Source: Lachnoclostridium sp. UBA1308 | GTDB lineage: Bacteria; Bacillota; Clostridia; Lachnospirales; Lachnospiraceae | Reading direction: 5' to 3' | DNA: 64,000 nt | NCBI GenBank assembly: GCA_002307215.1 | Contig: DBTU01000055.1 | Span: 12,358 to 76,357, forward strand | Shown here: piece after piece, positions 1 to 9,435 of the stretch | Layout of the letters: every line of letters begins with the position of its first letter | Position numbering within the stretch: the first letter of the stretch is position 1 | Notes under the pieces: model-generated | What the model was told of the DNA's origin: nothing | The model's input: only the letters and a program-made list of their open reading frames with translations | The model's database searches: none | Position numbers and translations under genes: made by a program

Positions 1-51
1 CATTTCTTTCCCAGTCTTGTCACTATCCTTGTTAGGCTGAACTGCCATCTG
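1..51. repeat. Partial palindromic intergenic element (right half)
   Basis: The first 51 bases closely match the right half of the palindromic element at 50583-50633, sharing CATTTCTTTCCCAGTC, then TGTCAC, then GCTGAACTG. The left half lies outside the window. The copy sits just downstream of the Ig-domain gene stop. It is degenerate at its outer end. Confidence 0.7.
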
Positions 52-81
52 ATTTTATGATAAGAATTCAATCCATTTGTT

Positions 82-3000
82 TTAGGAAGTCATTTTAATT
101 ACTGTTACCTTGCAAGTTAGCTTCCGTCCATTGACAGTTGCAGTAATGGTAGCTGTTCCAATCCCTCTTCCTCCTATTGTTCCGTCGCTGGAGACAGTAG
201 CTATTAATGGATTACTGGATTGCCATACAACAGTACCGGTCGCGCCCTCAACAGTTAAAGCTTGTCCATAATCCGTGTATTGTTCGGCTACAAATTCATT
301 TACATTCAAACCGATTACTGTAACCTCGACGGTGGCTGTCTTGCCGGAGTCCGTCATTACTGATATATAGACGGTTCCCGGAGCTTTTGCCGTTATCTTT
401 CCGGAGTCTTTATTAACTGAAGCGACTGCGGTATTATCGGAACTCCAAGTTACACTATCTGTTGAAGCCGTAGGAATCAAAACCATTTCAACCATCTTTG
501 TCTCACCCGGCACCATGGTGATTTTTTTATCCATAAGAGTAACTCCGGTTGATGCCATTCGGTCATACACGGTTACATAACAGATAGCTTTTTTGCCGCT
601 GCTGTCCTGAGCCTCCGCTGTAATCATGACACTACCGGCTTTTATACCAATTACGGTACCATCCTCATCAACGATCGCAATCGTTACATCACTCGTAGAC
701 CATTTTGCCTTTTTGATAGTGGCCTTAGTCGGAGCTGTGGAGGCTTTGAGTACTTTGGATTCTCCGACAAACATTGCCATAGTTGTTTTGCTCAGCGTAA
801 CGCTGGTAACAAGTGTCACTACCCTCAATTCACAGCTTGCCTCGACCTCACTGCCGTCCTCTGCTGTCGCCGTTATTGTTACATAGCCCGTTTTAAGACC
901 TGTAACCTTACCCGAAGAACTAACAATTGCAATCTTCTCATTACTTGATTCCCAAGTAACTTTCTGATTCGTCGCAGTTTCAGTAGAAACTGTTGCAATA
1001 AGCTTCACTTTTTTATTAATGCCCAGATTATATATCTCATAATTTAGGGTGATTTTTGTTACAGTCTCTTTGACAGTCAAAACACAGGTCGCAGCATACC
1101 CGCCGTCTGTGGTGGTACAGGTAATGACCACAACCCCTCCGACAATACCGGTAACCACGCCTTTACTATCAATTGTAGCCACTTTCGTATTGGAACTCTT
1201 CCAGGTAACCTCAAGCTTCGTGGCGGATGTCGGCGAAATCGAGGCTTCCAGCGTAAAGCTTTCTCCCTTAAAGATCGTTTTATCTGCGAAATTAAGCACC
1301 AGTCCCGTTACTCCCTGTGTAACCGTAACAGTACAATATGCCACACCTCCCGCAACTGTCCTTGCCATAATGATACAAGTACCTGAAGTCTTGGCCACTA
1401 TCTTTCCTTCACTATCAACAGTTGCCACCTTGGTATCACTGGATTCCCAGGTAATATCATTTTCCGTACTGCCTTTTGGTGTTAGGGTCGTCTTAAGAAC
1501 ATAGTATTCTCCGGTCTTAAGTCCTAAATTAGCGACATCGAATTTGATGGTAGTGGCTACCATCTTTACTACAATCGTACAATACGTAGAAAACCCACCA
1601 TCTGCTGTTTTCAATATAATAACTGCTGTACCGACACCCTTTGCCGATACTTTTCCGCTGGCATCCACGGCAACAACCGAAGTGTTGGTCGAGACCCAAG
1701 AAACCACGTTATTACTGGCATCTGTCGGCAGAACGATATAGGTCATTCGGGCCGACTCGCCAACATACATCGTCTTCATCGTTTCATCCAGCGCAATTGA
1801 TTTGACCGGTACCTGTATGTTCAGTGTACAATATGCAACCGCAGCAGGATTATCCGCAGAGGTTGCAATAATCGTTACCCTACCGGTCTTCACGAAGGTT
1901 ACCAAGCCGTTCTCATCAACTTTTGCTATCGAAGAATCTGTTGTACTCCAAAGGACCTGTTTATTCACCGCATTATCAGGGTATACGGTCGCTCTCAACT
2001 GTAGAATCTTCTGAGTCTGATTTACGGTTGCTGCCGTTTCTGATAATTCTATACTGACTACCGGTTGTTGAACCGTGATATCACAGTATCCGACAACAAC
2101 ATTATCTTGATTGATTGCGGAAATAACTGCATGTCCCCCGGTTAAACCTTGAACTGTCGCAGTAAGAGCACTGGTATCTGCCTCCACAACCGTAACGATA
2201 CTCTCATCAGAGGATTTCCAATGCAATACAACTCCCGTCAAAGATGTTGGTGTTATTGTGGCATGTAAGACCAGAAATGCATTGATTGCCAATGTGGATT
2301 TATTTGGAGTGACTGTAATTGTATCAACTGACGCCTGTACGGTTATCTGACAGGTGGCCGTCTTGTAGACACCATTAATCTTTTGCTTTGCCGTAATCGT
2401 AACGAGTCCATCCTTAACACCTGTTACCAGACCGCTAACAACTGTCGCTATACTTGTATTGCTGGAAGACCACGTGACTGCCGCATTTTGATCAGTAACT
2501 AACGCTTGCAATTGAAGCTTCCCTTTTGTAAAAATAGTGGCTTTGCTGGTACTGAGTGCTATTCCGTCAATGACCGTAACTTTTATTGCGGCACTGGTTA
2601 CTGTCGTTGTATCATATAATTTCTGATCCGGATCATATAAGAAATTAATCGTTGTTGTACCTTGCCTTCTGGCAGTAATCGTATAATCTGCCATATTAAA
2701 TAACGCGATATTGGTTTCATATCCGTTTGGTTCGATAAACAGTTTCGTATCGGTAATATTGGAATTATCCAAAAGACTGTAGGTATCTCCGACATTCATA
2801 ATAATACTCGCATCACGAATAGCGATCGGAACATAAATTTTCATATATGCAAACGGAACGGAGGAAGATTGATCGTAATCCTTATTAGTAAAAGCAAAAA
2901 TTTCATAAGTACCGGTCTTGACATTTTCAAAGGACACTGTATCGCTGGCGTTGACTGTATACGTCATCTTACTTGTGGTCCCCTCGGCAATTTTTATACG

Positions 3001-3885
3001 AGTATCATTCACAACATTATAAACAACCCATACCAGATTCTTCGCATCTGTTGCATTCGTATCAAGAACGAAATCCGATGGGACTCCTTTATAAACTCCG
3101 CCTGGTTCATCTTTAGGATACACCGAATTATTGGTAATTGTATTATCGTCAGAATCCGTATAGGTAAATTTGAATGTAGGGGTAACAACAATTCTGAGAT
3201 CAACAGTCATCGGCTTATCTAGAGGAGATATCGTGATACTGGAAACAGTTATTGTTGCACTTCCGGCTCCTACTGCTTTCACAACACCCTTTTCATCTAC
3301 CGTAGCCACTCCGATGTTATCGCTTTGATATAAAAGGGTTGTTGCGATGGCTGCACCTGAAACCGCCGGGGATTCATCTGTATAATCCAGATATTTTACA
3401 AAAACCGGCTTTGTTTGATTTATGGTATCCAGAACAAGGACACGTGAATTGGTTGTAGATGATATCTGCGTTTTGGTTGCCACCTGATCTATTTCCAAAC
3501 TTACGGACATGACAAAAGTGATAACATAGGGAAATCCACCCTGAGTAATTGTAGCAGTAATGGTAGAATAACCGGGTCCTTCTCTGTTAAATGTACAAGT
3601 GGAGGCGGTCGCTGACGGGATAGATACTACGCCCGGCTCTGAGGATTCCCATGTTATGGAAGTCGCCATAATCCCACCAGCATCTAATACGTAGCCATTT
3701 ACAGTAGAAGTTTTCAGATCATAAGTTCCACTACCATTAATAACATTTTTTGAGCCAATCTGAAAATGAAAGCTTGGTAAGGTCGGAGCTGATGCCTCAG
3801 CTACATGATTGGAGAATCCCCACATTACAAGTGTAAAGAATATGCCCAATAAATATTTAAATAACATTTTCCTTTTTCTGGCCAT
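82..3885 (-). CDS. Secreted protein with about 12 bacterial Ig-like (Big_2) domains
   Basis: A 1267-residue exported protein. The ATG at 3885 is preferred over an upstream ATG at 3933 because AGGAGG lies 7 nt before it. Residues 1-33 form a signal peptide: a basic MARKRK start, a hydrophobic core, then VAEASA. The rest is a string of Ig-like group 2 (Big_2) units with the core W-x-S-S-[ND]-x-x-[VI]-A-x-V-[DS]-x-x-G-x-[VI], followed by G-T-x-x-I-T. Twelve units can be counted. The region at about residues 240-430 has no clear repeat and may hold diverged domains. There is no LPXTG motif, SLH domain or C-terminal anchor; it ends in VTVIKMTS. Such domains usually mediate adhesion or act as spacers on surface proteins. 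A secreted or loosely attached surface role is inferred. The ligand is unknown. Confidence 0.88.
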   Translation of the reverse strand: MARKRKMLFKYLLGIFFTLVMWGFSNHVAEASAPTLPSFHFQIGSKNVINGSGTYDLKTSTVNGYVLDAGGIMATSITWESSEPGVVSIPSATASTCTFNREGPGYSTITATITQGGFPYVITFVMSVSLEIDQVATKTQISSTTNSRVLVLDTINQTKPVFVKYLDYTDESPAVSGAAIATTLLYQSDNIGVATVDEKGVVKAVGAGSATITVSSITISPLDKPMTVDLRIVVTPTFKFTYTDSDDNTITNNSVYPKDEPGGVYKGVPSDFVLDTNATDAKNLVWVVYNVVNDTRIKIAEGTTSKMTYTVNASDTVSFENVKTGTYEIFAFTNKDYDQSSSVPFAYMKIYVPIAIRDASIIMNVGDTYSLLDNSNITDTKLFIEPNGYETNIALFNMADYTITARRQGTTTINFLYDPDQKLYDTTTVTSAAIKVTVIDGIALSTSKATIFTKGKLQLQALVTDQNAAVTWSSSNTSIATVVSGLVTGVKDGLVTITAKQKINGVYKTATCQITVQASVDTITVTPNKSTLAINAFLVLHATITPTSLTGVVLHWKSSDESIVTVVEADTSALTATVQGLTGGHAVISAINQDNVVVGYCDITVQQPVVSIELSETAATVNQTQKILQLRATVYPDNAVNKQVLWSTTDSSIAKVDENGLVTFVKTGRVTIIATSADNPAAVAYCTLNIQVPVKSIALDETMKTMYVGESARMTYIVLPTDASNNVVSWVSTNTSVVAVDASGKVSAKGVGTAVIILKTADGGFSTYCTIVVKMVATTIKFDVANLGLKTGEYYVLKTTLTPKGSTENDITWESSDTKVATVDSEGKIVAKTSGTCIIMARTVAGGVAYCTVTVTQGVTGLVLNFADKTIFKGESFTLEASISPTSATKLEVTWKSSNTKVATIDSKGVVTGIVGGVVVITCTTTDGGYAATCVLTVKETVTKITLNYEIYNLGINKKVKLIATVSTETATNQKVTWESSNEKIAIVSSSGKVTGLKTGYVTITATAEDGSEVEASCELRVVTLVTSVTLSKTTMAMFVGESKVLKASTAPTKATIKKAKWSTSDVTIAIVDEDGTVIGIKAGSVMITAEAQDSSGKKAICYVTVYDRMASTGVTLMDKKITMVPGETKMVEMVLIPTASTDSVTWSSDNTAVASVNKDSGKITAKAPGTVYISVMTDSGKTATVEVTVIGLNVNEFVAEQYTDYGQALTVEGATGTVVWQSSNPLIATVSSDGTIGGRGIGTATITATVNGRKLTCKVTVIKMTS

Positions 3886-4054
3886 CACATTACCTCCTAT
3901 TATCCTATTGTCTATATCGGCTATTAAGTTCATTATATTAGTCTTGTTAACTTATTGTAAATGTAATTTTTGGCATTTTTGTGTCAATTTATCAGATACA
4001 AAGCAAAGATTAATCTCAGAATGAAACAAATCTCTTGGGAGGATGCCTTCTACG

Positions 4055-4104
4055 AAAAAGGAGATGGATTTGCTGCTTCTTAGGCAACAACTCCATCTCC
4101 TTTT
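4055..4104 (-). terminator. Rho-independent terminator after cadA
   Basis: An inverted repeat of 13 bp (AAAAGGAGATGGA and its complement) is separated by a 23-nt loop. On the minus strand it is followed by a run of T. The stem begins inside the cadA stop codon. Confidence 0.8.
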
Positions 4105-6223
4105 ACTTTTTCAGATACATAGCTCTCATCGCATTCATCAGTGCAAGCATTGCTACACCGACATCGGCAAATATCGCAAACCATATTGAGGAAAGTCCAA
4201 GAAAAGCAAGTATCATAATCAACAGCTTTACCCCTAAGGCAAATACGATATTCTGGTAAACAATCCTTTTGGTTTTCTTTGCAATTCTGATAGCGGTAGC
4301 AATTTTTGTGATGTCGTCATTCATGATTACCACATCCGCCGCTTCGATTGCCGCATCCGAACCGATACCTCCCATTGCGATCCCGATATCCGCTCCTGCA
4401 AGCACCGGAGCATCGTTAATACCGTCACCAACGAATACTATTTTGCCATTACCTGCGGAGACTTTATACTTCTCAAACCACCTCACTTTGTCCTGTGGCA
4501 GAAGTTCTGCCTCATACTCATCAATCCCGCAAAGCCTTGACACCTTCTTTGCCACATTCTGTAGATCTCCGGTCAGCATAACCGTCTTTCGAACTCCTAA
4601 ATGCTTGAGAGCTGTAATTGCCTCAGCAGCTTCTGCCTTTATACGGTCGGAAATCAGAATGTATCCTACGTATTTCCGGTTGAATGCTATGTGGATAATA
4701 CTACCTGCCGCATCCGACTGCTCCACGTTTATGTCATAAGCTTTCATCAGCTTATCATTACCGGCATAAATGGTACCAGTAGCCGTTTCGGCGATTACTC
4801 CCTTACCTGCCACCTCCTTGACCTGATCGACACGAAGTTCGGATGCAATTCCATTACATGTTGCATAAGATATAATCGATTTTGCGATTGGATGGGTGGA
4901 ATTACTCTCTGCCAAGGCTGCCAGACTGATTAATTCGGATGCATCTGTTTCATTTGCCGGACATATTTCCGATACCTCGAATACTCCTTTTGTAAGGGTT
5001 CCGGTTTTATCGAATACGATGGTATCCACTTGGTTTAAAGCATCCAGATAATTGCCACCTTTAACCAGGATACCATGCTTTGCTGCTCCTCCGATCCCAC
5101 CAAAAAAACTTAAAGGTATCGATATAACGAGGGCACATGGACAGGAAATGATCAGAAAGCTCAATGCACGATACAGCCATACTGTAAAAGTATCAAATCC
5201 GAGTATGGGAGGAAAAACCGCAACCGCCACTGCAAGCCCAACTACAGCCGGTGTATAGTATCTGGCAAATTTAGTAATGAATTTCTCACTTTCTGCCTTC
5301 TTACTTCCCGCATTCTGAACCAGTTCAAGGATTTTTGATACCGTTGATTCACCGTAGGGCTTGGTAACCCTTATTTCCAATACACCACTATTATTGATGC
5401 TTCCCGACATAACCTCATCACCGGGATTTACTTCTCTTGGAACGCTCTCACCTGTGAGTGCCTTTGTATCAAGGAAGCTACTACCCTTTACTATAGCGCC
5501 GTCCAAAGGTATCTTCTCTCCTGGCTTCACTAAAATCATATCACCTGTATTGATTAGATCCGGCGCCACTATAGATATACTATCGCCATCCATTCTATTC
5601 GCGTAATCCGGACGAATATCCATCAATCCGGTTATGTTCTTTCTTGATCTGCCTACCGCCATGTCCTGAAGCAGCTCTCCTACTCCATAAAACACAAGGA
5701 CGGCTACAGCTTCCAAATAATCACCCATTAGAAATGCTCCTAATGAGGCAAATCCCATTAAGAAATTCTCATCAAATAATTTTCCCTTTATGATGTTCTT
5801 AATTGCACTCAGTAACACATCAAATCCAACCAATAAATAGGCTACAATATATGCAGCCAGCCGAATCCCTGCCGGTACCTTCAGAAAGAAAAACAGAGCC
5901 ATGATGCCTACAGCTGCCAAAAGACGCAGCAGAAACAGTTTGAATTCCCCCTTATCCGCACTTTCATCAGTATGACTTTTCTTATCTCCCTGATCTGACA
6001 GATCCTTAACCTTTACGGATTCTTCATACATTGTAACAATTCCGATAATTTTGTCTGTGATATCCAAAGTCTGAGTATCATTTAACCTAACACTCAACTT
6101 TGAATTCATCAGATTAAGGCTTATTTCCTTGACCTCCGGCAGTTCACCCACCGCTTTTTCAATCTTTGCCGCGCAATTTGCACAGCAAAGTCCCTCCAAA
6201 ATATATTCTTTTTTCTGCCCCAT
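4103..6223 (-). CDS. cadA: Heavy-metal (Cd/Zn/Pb) translocating P1B-type ATPase
   Basis: Exports divalent soft metals across the cytoplasmic membrane using ATP. The start at 6223 gives MGQKKEYILEGLCC and has GAGGTGA upstream; an ATG at 6256 overlapping the cadC stop (TAATG) is the alternative. It encodes 706 residues, normal for CadA. An N-terminal metal-binding domain has CCANCA at about residues 12-17. The actuator motif TGES is near residue 258. The membrane CPC metal site (SCPCALVIS) is near 361, the phosphorylation site DKTGTLT near 404, the STHPIA nucleotide-binding motif follows, and GDGINDAP is near 601. Two Cys in the metal-binding domain plus CPC indicate the Zn/Cd/Pb subgroup rather than copper. 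It is coupled to the ArsR-type repressor upstream, so metal induction is expected. Confidence 0.93.
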   Translation of the reverse strand: MGQKKEYILEGLCCANCAAKIEKAVGELPEVKEISLNLMNSKLSVRLNDTQTLDITDKIIGIVTMYEESVKVKDLSDQGDKKSHTDESADKGEFKLFLLRLLAAVGIMALFFFLKVPAGIRLAAYIVAYLLVGFDVLLSAIKNIIKGKLFDENFLMGFASLGAFLMGDYLEAVAVLVFYGVGELLQDMAVGRSRKNITGLMDIRPDYANRMDGDSISIVAPDLINTGDMILVKPGEKIPLDGAIVKGSSFLDTKALTGESVPREVNPGDEVMSGSINNSGVLEIRVTKPYGESTVSKILELVQNAGSKKAESEKFITKFARYYTPAVVGLAVAVAVFPPILGFDTFTVWLYRALSFLIISCPCALVISIPLSFFGGIGGAAKHGILVKGGNYLDALNQVDTIVFDKTGTLTKGVFEVSEICPANETDASELISLAALAESNSTHPIAKSIISYATCNGIASELRVDQVKEVAGKGVIAETATGTIYAGNDKLMKAYDINVEQSDAAGSIIHIAFNRKYVGYILISDRIKAEAAEAITALKHLGVRKTVMLTGDLQNVAKKVSRLCGIDEYEAELLPQDKVRWFEKYKVSAGNGKIVFVGDGINDAPVLAGADIGIAMGGIGSDAAIEAADVVIMNDDITKIATAIRIAKKTKRIVYQNIVFALGVKLLIMILAFLGLSSIWFAIFADVGVAMLALMNAMRAMYLKK

Positions 6224-6255
6224 ACGATTCACCTCGCTTCTGCCTTTACCTGACA

Positions 6256-6621
6256 TTATCTTTCTTCAATATGTTCCATTCCAATCTCTAATAGGTTTCT
6301 TACATGATCATCCTGAAGAGAATAGAACGCAATCTTACCGTCTCTTCTGTATTTAACCAGCTTTTCCTGGCGTAGTGTTTTTAATTGATGTGAAATAGCT
6401 GATTTGGTCATATTTAAAAGCACTGCTAAATCACATACACACATTTCATAGCGATCCAGCGCCCACAATATTTTAATTCTGGTACTGTCACCGAATACTT
6501 TAAAAAAGTCAGCCAGATCATACAGCTTCTCATCCTCCGGCATATTCTTACTTGCTTCTTCCACTATATCTGCATGTATTACATCGCAGTCACAAATCGC
6601 CGTTTTATTATCTTGACTCAT
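6256..6621 (-). CDS. cadC: ArsR/SmtB-family metal-responsive repressor (CadC-type)
   Basis: A winged-helix repressor of the cadA operon, 121 residues from the ATG at 6621. AAGGAAG lies upstream of that start, and earlier in-frame codons have no good site. The N-terminus has a CDCD cluster. The alpha-3/recognition region contains EMCVCDLA followed by MTKSAISHQLKTL. The C-terminal helix shows the alpha-5 zinc site D-x-H-(10)-H-x-x-E (DDH...HIEE). Both the CadC-like alpha-3N thiol site and the alpha-5 site therefore seem present. Its stop overlaps a possible cadA start. Metal binding should release it from the palindrome at 6684-6711. Confidence 0.92.
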   Translation of the reverse strand: MSQDNKTAICDCDVIHADIVEEASKNMPEDEKLYDLADFFKVFGDSTRIKILWALDRYEMCVCDLAVLLNMTKSAISHQLKTLRQEKLVKYRRDGKIAFYSLQDDHVRNLLEIGMEHIEER

Positions 6622-6683
6622 ATTCTGATACTTCCTTTCCACATATAGTATTTGTATTAATGTCCAGATTATCTGAATGCAAT

Positions 6684-6711
6684 GGTTGTTCAATTGCTTG
6701 ATTGTTCAACC
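6684..6711. promoter_or_regulatory. Putative CadC operator
   Basis: A 28-bp palindrome-like site, GGTTG(...)CAACC, contains two TTGAACAA boxes as direct repeats on the minus strand. It lies about 60 bp upstream of the cadC start, where ArsR-family operators usually sit. It also lies between cadC and the divergent gene at 6913. Confidence 0.6.
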
Positions 6712-6912
6712 GATAAATATATTATATTCATTTTTATTCAAAATGCAAGTAAAATATTTTGTCATGAGTTTCTATTTTGTAGGCTGGATGCATTCGACAT
6801 ATTATGACACGTTTTTGTATGAAAATACATATTATATAATAGAGTTCAGAAATATTGAAGGATCTATTTATCTGAAATATTGTGAAGCTCAATAAAATTA
6901 GGAGGATATTAT

Positions 6913-7620
6913 ATGGATAACAAAGAGTACAAACAAGGAAAAGATATAGGAAAATGTTGGGATATGGATTGGGATAAGGATTTGTGTAAGGATTGGGATA
7001 AGGATTGGGATAAGGAATTGGAAAAGGATTGCGGCATAAACTGTGACTTAGGTTGTGATAAGACTTGCGATAAGGGCAAGCAATCAATCTTTGCACCAAC
7101 AAAAGCACATGTCTATGCACCGACAAAGGCGCAAGTTAATGCACCAACCGTGGCTAAAACTTATGCTCCGACGGAGGCAACCACCTATGCTCCGACCAAG
7201 GCTCCGACCTACGCTCCGACCAAAGCACCAACCTATGCTCCGACCAAGGAAAAAACCTATGCTCCAGCCTATGCACCAACCAAGACTCATACTTTTGCAC
7301 CAACCTACGCTCCGACTTTTACGTTTGTATTAGTAAAGGGAGTTGATCATGAGTGCATTAAACCATTTTTAGAGAAAGGTACGGAGGCTATGTCTCAAAC
7401 GTCAGCCGACGCATTCATGGAACTATTTAATGCGACTCTCAAAAAAGGTGGAGAATACGAATTTAAGGAACTAGAAAAAGAGGAATCGGTTGGTTTTGAA
7501 GGCTCCTATGAGACTATTACCAATCAAGTAGGAGAGGGTCTCAAAGAATCTCAGGATAAGGGAATGGACGAAAATGCTATAAATGAGTTCATGAAAGCAT
7601 TTGATAAGAATAAAAAATAA
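6913..7620 (+). CDS. Unrecognised Cys/Asp/Trp-rich protein with APT repeats
   Basis: A 235-residue protein with no recognised family. The start has AGGAGG 7 nt upstream, and a TATAAT box lies at 6835-6840. Three parts are visible. Residues 1-58 are highly charged with WDKD repeats and six Cys. Residues about 59-138 contain 12 copies of APT in a Tyr-Ala-Pro-Thr-Lys pattern. Residues about 139-235 look globular, mostly helical and acidic. There is no signal peptide or membrane segment. It is divergent from cadC-cadA and shares the intergenic region with the putative CadC operator. The Cys and Asp content would suit metal binding, but that is inference. A structural or spore-coat role is an alternative. 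Confidence 0.75.
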   Translation: MDNKEYKQGKDIGKCWDMDWDKDLCKDWDKDWDKELEKDCGINCDLGCDKTCDKGKQSIFAPTKAHVYAPTKAQVNAPTVAKTYAPTEATTYAPTKAPTYAPTKAPTYAPTKEKTYAPAYAPTKTHTFAPTYAPTFTFVLVKGVDHECIKPFLEKGTEAMSQTSADAFMELFNATLKKGGEYEFKELEKEESVGFEGSYETITNQVGEGLKESQDKGMDENAINEFMKAFDKNKK

Positions 7621-7662
7621 ATAGTAATTAATTTAATCGAAGTCCCTAATTAACAGGCCGAA

Positions 7663-7711
7663 ATTCAGAAGAGAAAAGCGGGTAGATCAAACCCACTTTT
7701 CTCTTCTGAAT
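7663..7711. terminator. Bidirectional hairpin between convergent genes
   Basis: A 21-bp inverted repeat with one mismatch (ATTCAGAAGAGAAAAGCGGGT against its complement) sits between the APT-repeat gene and the MATE gene, which converge. The U-tract is poor on both strands, but the stem is long. Confidence 0.65.
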
Positions 7712-7725
7712 AATAAGAACCAAAA

Positions 7726-9051
7726 CTATACGACACTCTGTTCCCGGTACTTCTCTTTCAGGAAACGGATCACAAAGCAGATTGACCTGAAAACCCAATC
7801 AATCGTCATGGCTACCCAGATACCGAATACACCCATATGAAACGTTATAGCCAACAAGTAACTGGCTGCTATTCTCCATATCCACATGGAAAGCATTGAT
7901 ATCCACATGGTAAATTTCACATCATTCGCAGCCCTGAGAGCGTTCGGGAGTGTAAAGGACAGCGCCCATATTAATGATGCAAGAATACCATGGTAAATCA
8001 TAAGCTGCGTTGCCATTCGCGCAGTTTCACCCGGGAGGTGATAAATTCTTAAAATCAGAGGAATCATAAATAAAAGAATCAGGTTCCATCCCGCCAGTAT
8101 AATATATGTCAGCTTCATAATCTTAAATGTATAACTTTTCACACCTTCATAATCACAGGCACCGACACAGCGTCCTACTACTGTAATTAAAGCGAGACCC
8201 ATAGCGGCTCCCGGAAGTATTTGTACATTTGCAATTGAGCCCGAGATGGCATTAGCCGTTATGGCTGTGGTTCCAAGTCCTGCAGTAATCCCCTGAACAA
8301 GTATTTTGCCTATCTGAAAGACACTGTTTTCCAGTCCATTTGGGACACCAATCCTCAGAATCCTTTTCACCATGGTGAGATTCATATGAAAACATCGACT
8401 TATTTGAATATGAATCGGTAATTTTTTATTCTTAAGAAGAATCAGTAAGGTTACTGCTGCAAAGGTACGGGATATCAGTGTTGACAGTGCCGCACCCTCG
8501 ACTCCGAGACCAATCCCGAAGATAAAGATTGCATTCATCGTAATATGAATTATATTCATGATTAAAGAGATTATCATAGAAATCTTTGAATTTCCCATAG
8601 AGCGAAACAATGCTGCTCCGGCGTTATAAAGTGCGATAAAGGGAAAGGAAAGAGCCGAATAAAAGAGATAAGTTCTAGCATTTTGCATGACATCCGCATC
8701 TACTTCTCCAAATAGCAGGGAAATGACTCCTTTCCCACAAAATAATGCAATTACCATGGCAAAGAAGGAAAGAATCACGATAGCCAGAATAAGTTGCTCC
8801 CCAGCACTACCGGCAGCTTTATTATCCTTTTGTCCAAGAAACTGAGAGGAAATAACTGCTCCTCCCGTCGCCAAGGCTGCAAAAAGACCAATTAAAAGAA
8901 TATTAATGGAGTCCACCAAGGAAACGCCTGAAATCGCTGCTTGACCAACTCTTGAAACCATCATACTATCAGCTAAGCCTACCGTTACAATCAACATCTG
9001 TTCTATAATTAATGGAATAATTAATTTTCTTAAATCCGTATGTGTAAACAT
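7726..9051 (-). CDS. MATE family multidrug/cation antiporter
   Basis: An integral membrane exporter of the MATE family, 441 residues from the ATG at 9051 (MFTHTDLRKL). An ATG seven codons upstream at 9072 is possible. About twelve hydrophobic segments are visible in two halves. The family-typical N-terminal pattern, P-x-x-x-E-Q followed by G-x-x-D-x-x-x-V, appears as IIPLIIEQ and VGLADSMMVSRVG. Family members exchange Na+ or H+ for drugs or metabolites; the substrate cannot be told from sequence. The gene stands alone behind a leader of about 300 nt that contains several small palindromes. Confidence 0.88.
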   Translation of the reverse strand: MFTHTDLRKLIIPLIIEQMLIVTVGLADSMMVSRVGQAAISGVSLVDSINILLIGLFAALATGGAVISSQFLGQKDNKAAGSAGEQLILAIVILSFFAMVIALFCGKGVISLLFGEVDADVMQNARTYLFYSALSFPFIALYNAGAALFRSMGNSKISMIISLIMNIIHITMNAIFIFGIGLGVEGAALSTLISRTFAAVTLLILLKNKKLPIHIQISRCFHMNLTMVKRILRIGVPNGLENSVFQIGKILVQGITAGLGTTAITANAISGSIANVQILPGAAMGLALITVVGRCVGACDYEGVKSYTFKIMKLTYIILAGWNLILLFMIPLILRIYHLPGETARMATQLMIYHGILASLIWALSFTLPNALRAANDVKFTMWISMLSMWIWRIAASYLLAITFHMGVFGIWVAMTIDWVFRSICFVIRFLKEKYREQSVV

Positions 9052-9072
9052 AATATCCCCGTCATGCCTCAT

Positions 9073-9364
9073 CTTTCGTTAGCTACATATAGTTTACAAG
9101 TTTACCACAGCATTCGTTTATTTTCAACTTCAAATCAAAAAGAATGTTTTTCGCTGTAACGTCCTAGGGACGGTTGCTGACAGGAATCTCGGTGATGGGG
9201 TGCCCTTTTGAAAAGCTAGTTGCAGTTTACCAGCATTTCTAAGGTCTCAAAAGCGAACGAAGTTCGCTTTGTTCGCTTTGGGACAATCAGAACGCGCAAA
9301 AGCTTGCGCTAACTCCCGGTCTTATTTCTCCTTTGCTATTCTTACCTTTGCCATTGTTAACCCT
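9073..9364 (-). other. Long structured leader region of the MATE gene
   Basis: No gene is seen. Read on the minus strand this is the MATE 5' region. It contains GCGCAAGCTTTTGCGC, AGCGAAC/GTTCGCT arms around 9251-9275, and CGTCCCTAGGACG near 9155-9175. No known riboswitch consensus could be matched by eye. Confidence 0.4.
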
Positions 9365-9369
9365 ATAAA

Positions 9370-9412
9370 AATAGAACCCATGGACGATTAATCATCATCT
9401 CTTCCATGGGTT
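9370..9412 (-). terminator. Terminator of the DUF975 gene
   Basis: A perfect 10-bp stem AACCCATGGA/TCCATGGGTT at 9375-9384 and 9403-9412 is followed on the minus strand by CTATTTTTAT. It lies 23 bp after the stop codon. Confidence 0.85.
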
Positions 9413-9435
9413 CCGGATATCAATTTTAATGACAG

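Noticed and set aside
7055..7333. Arg/Pro-rich frame inside the APT-repeat gene
   Set aside because: It is the shifted frame of the repeat and lacks a ribosome-binding site.
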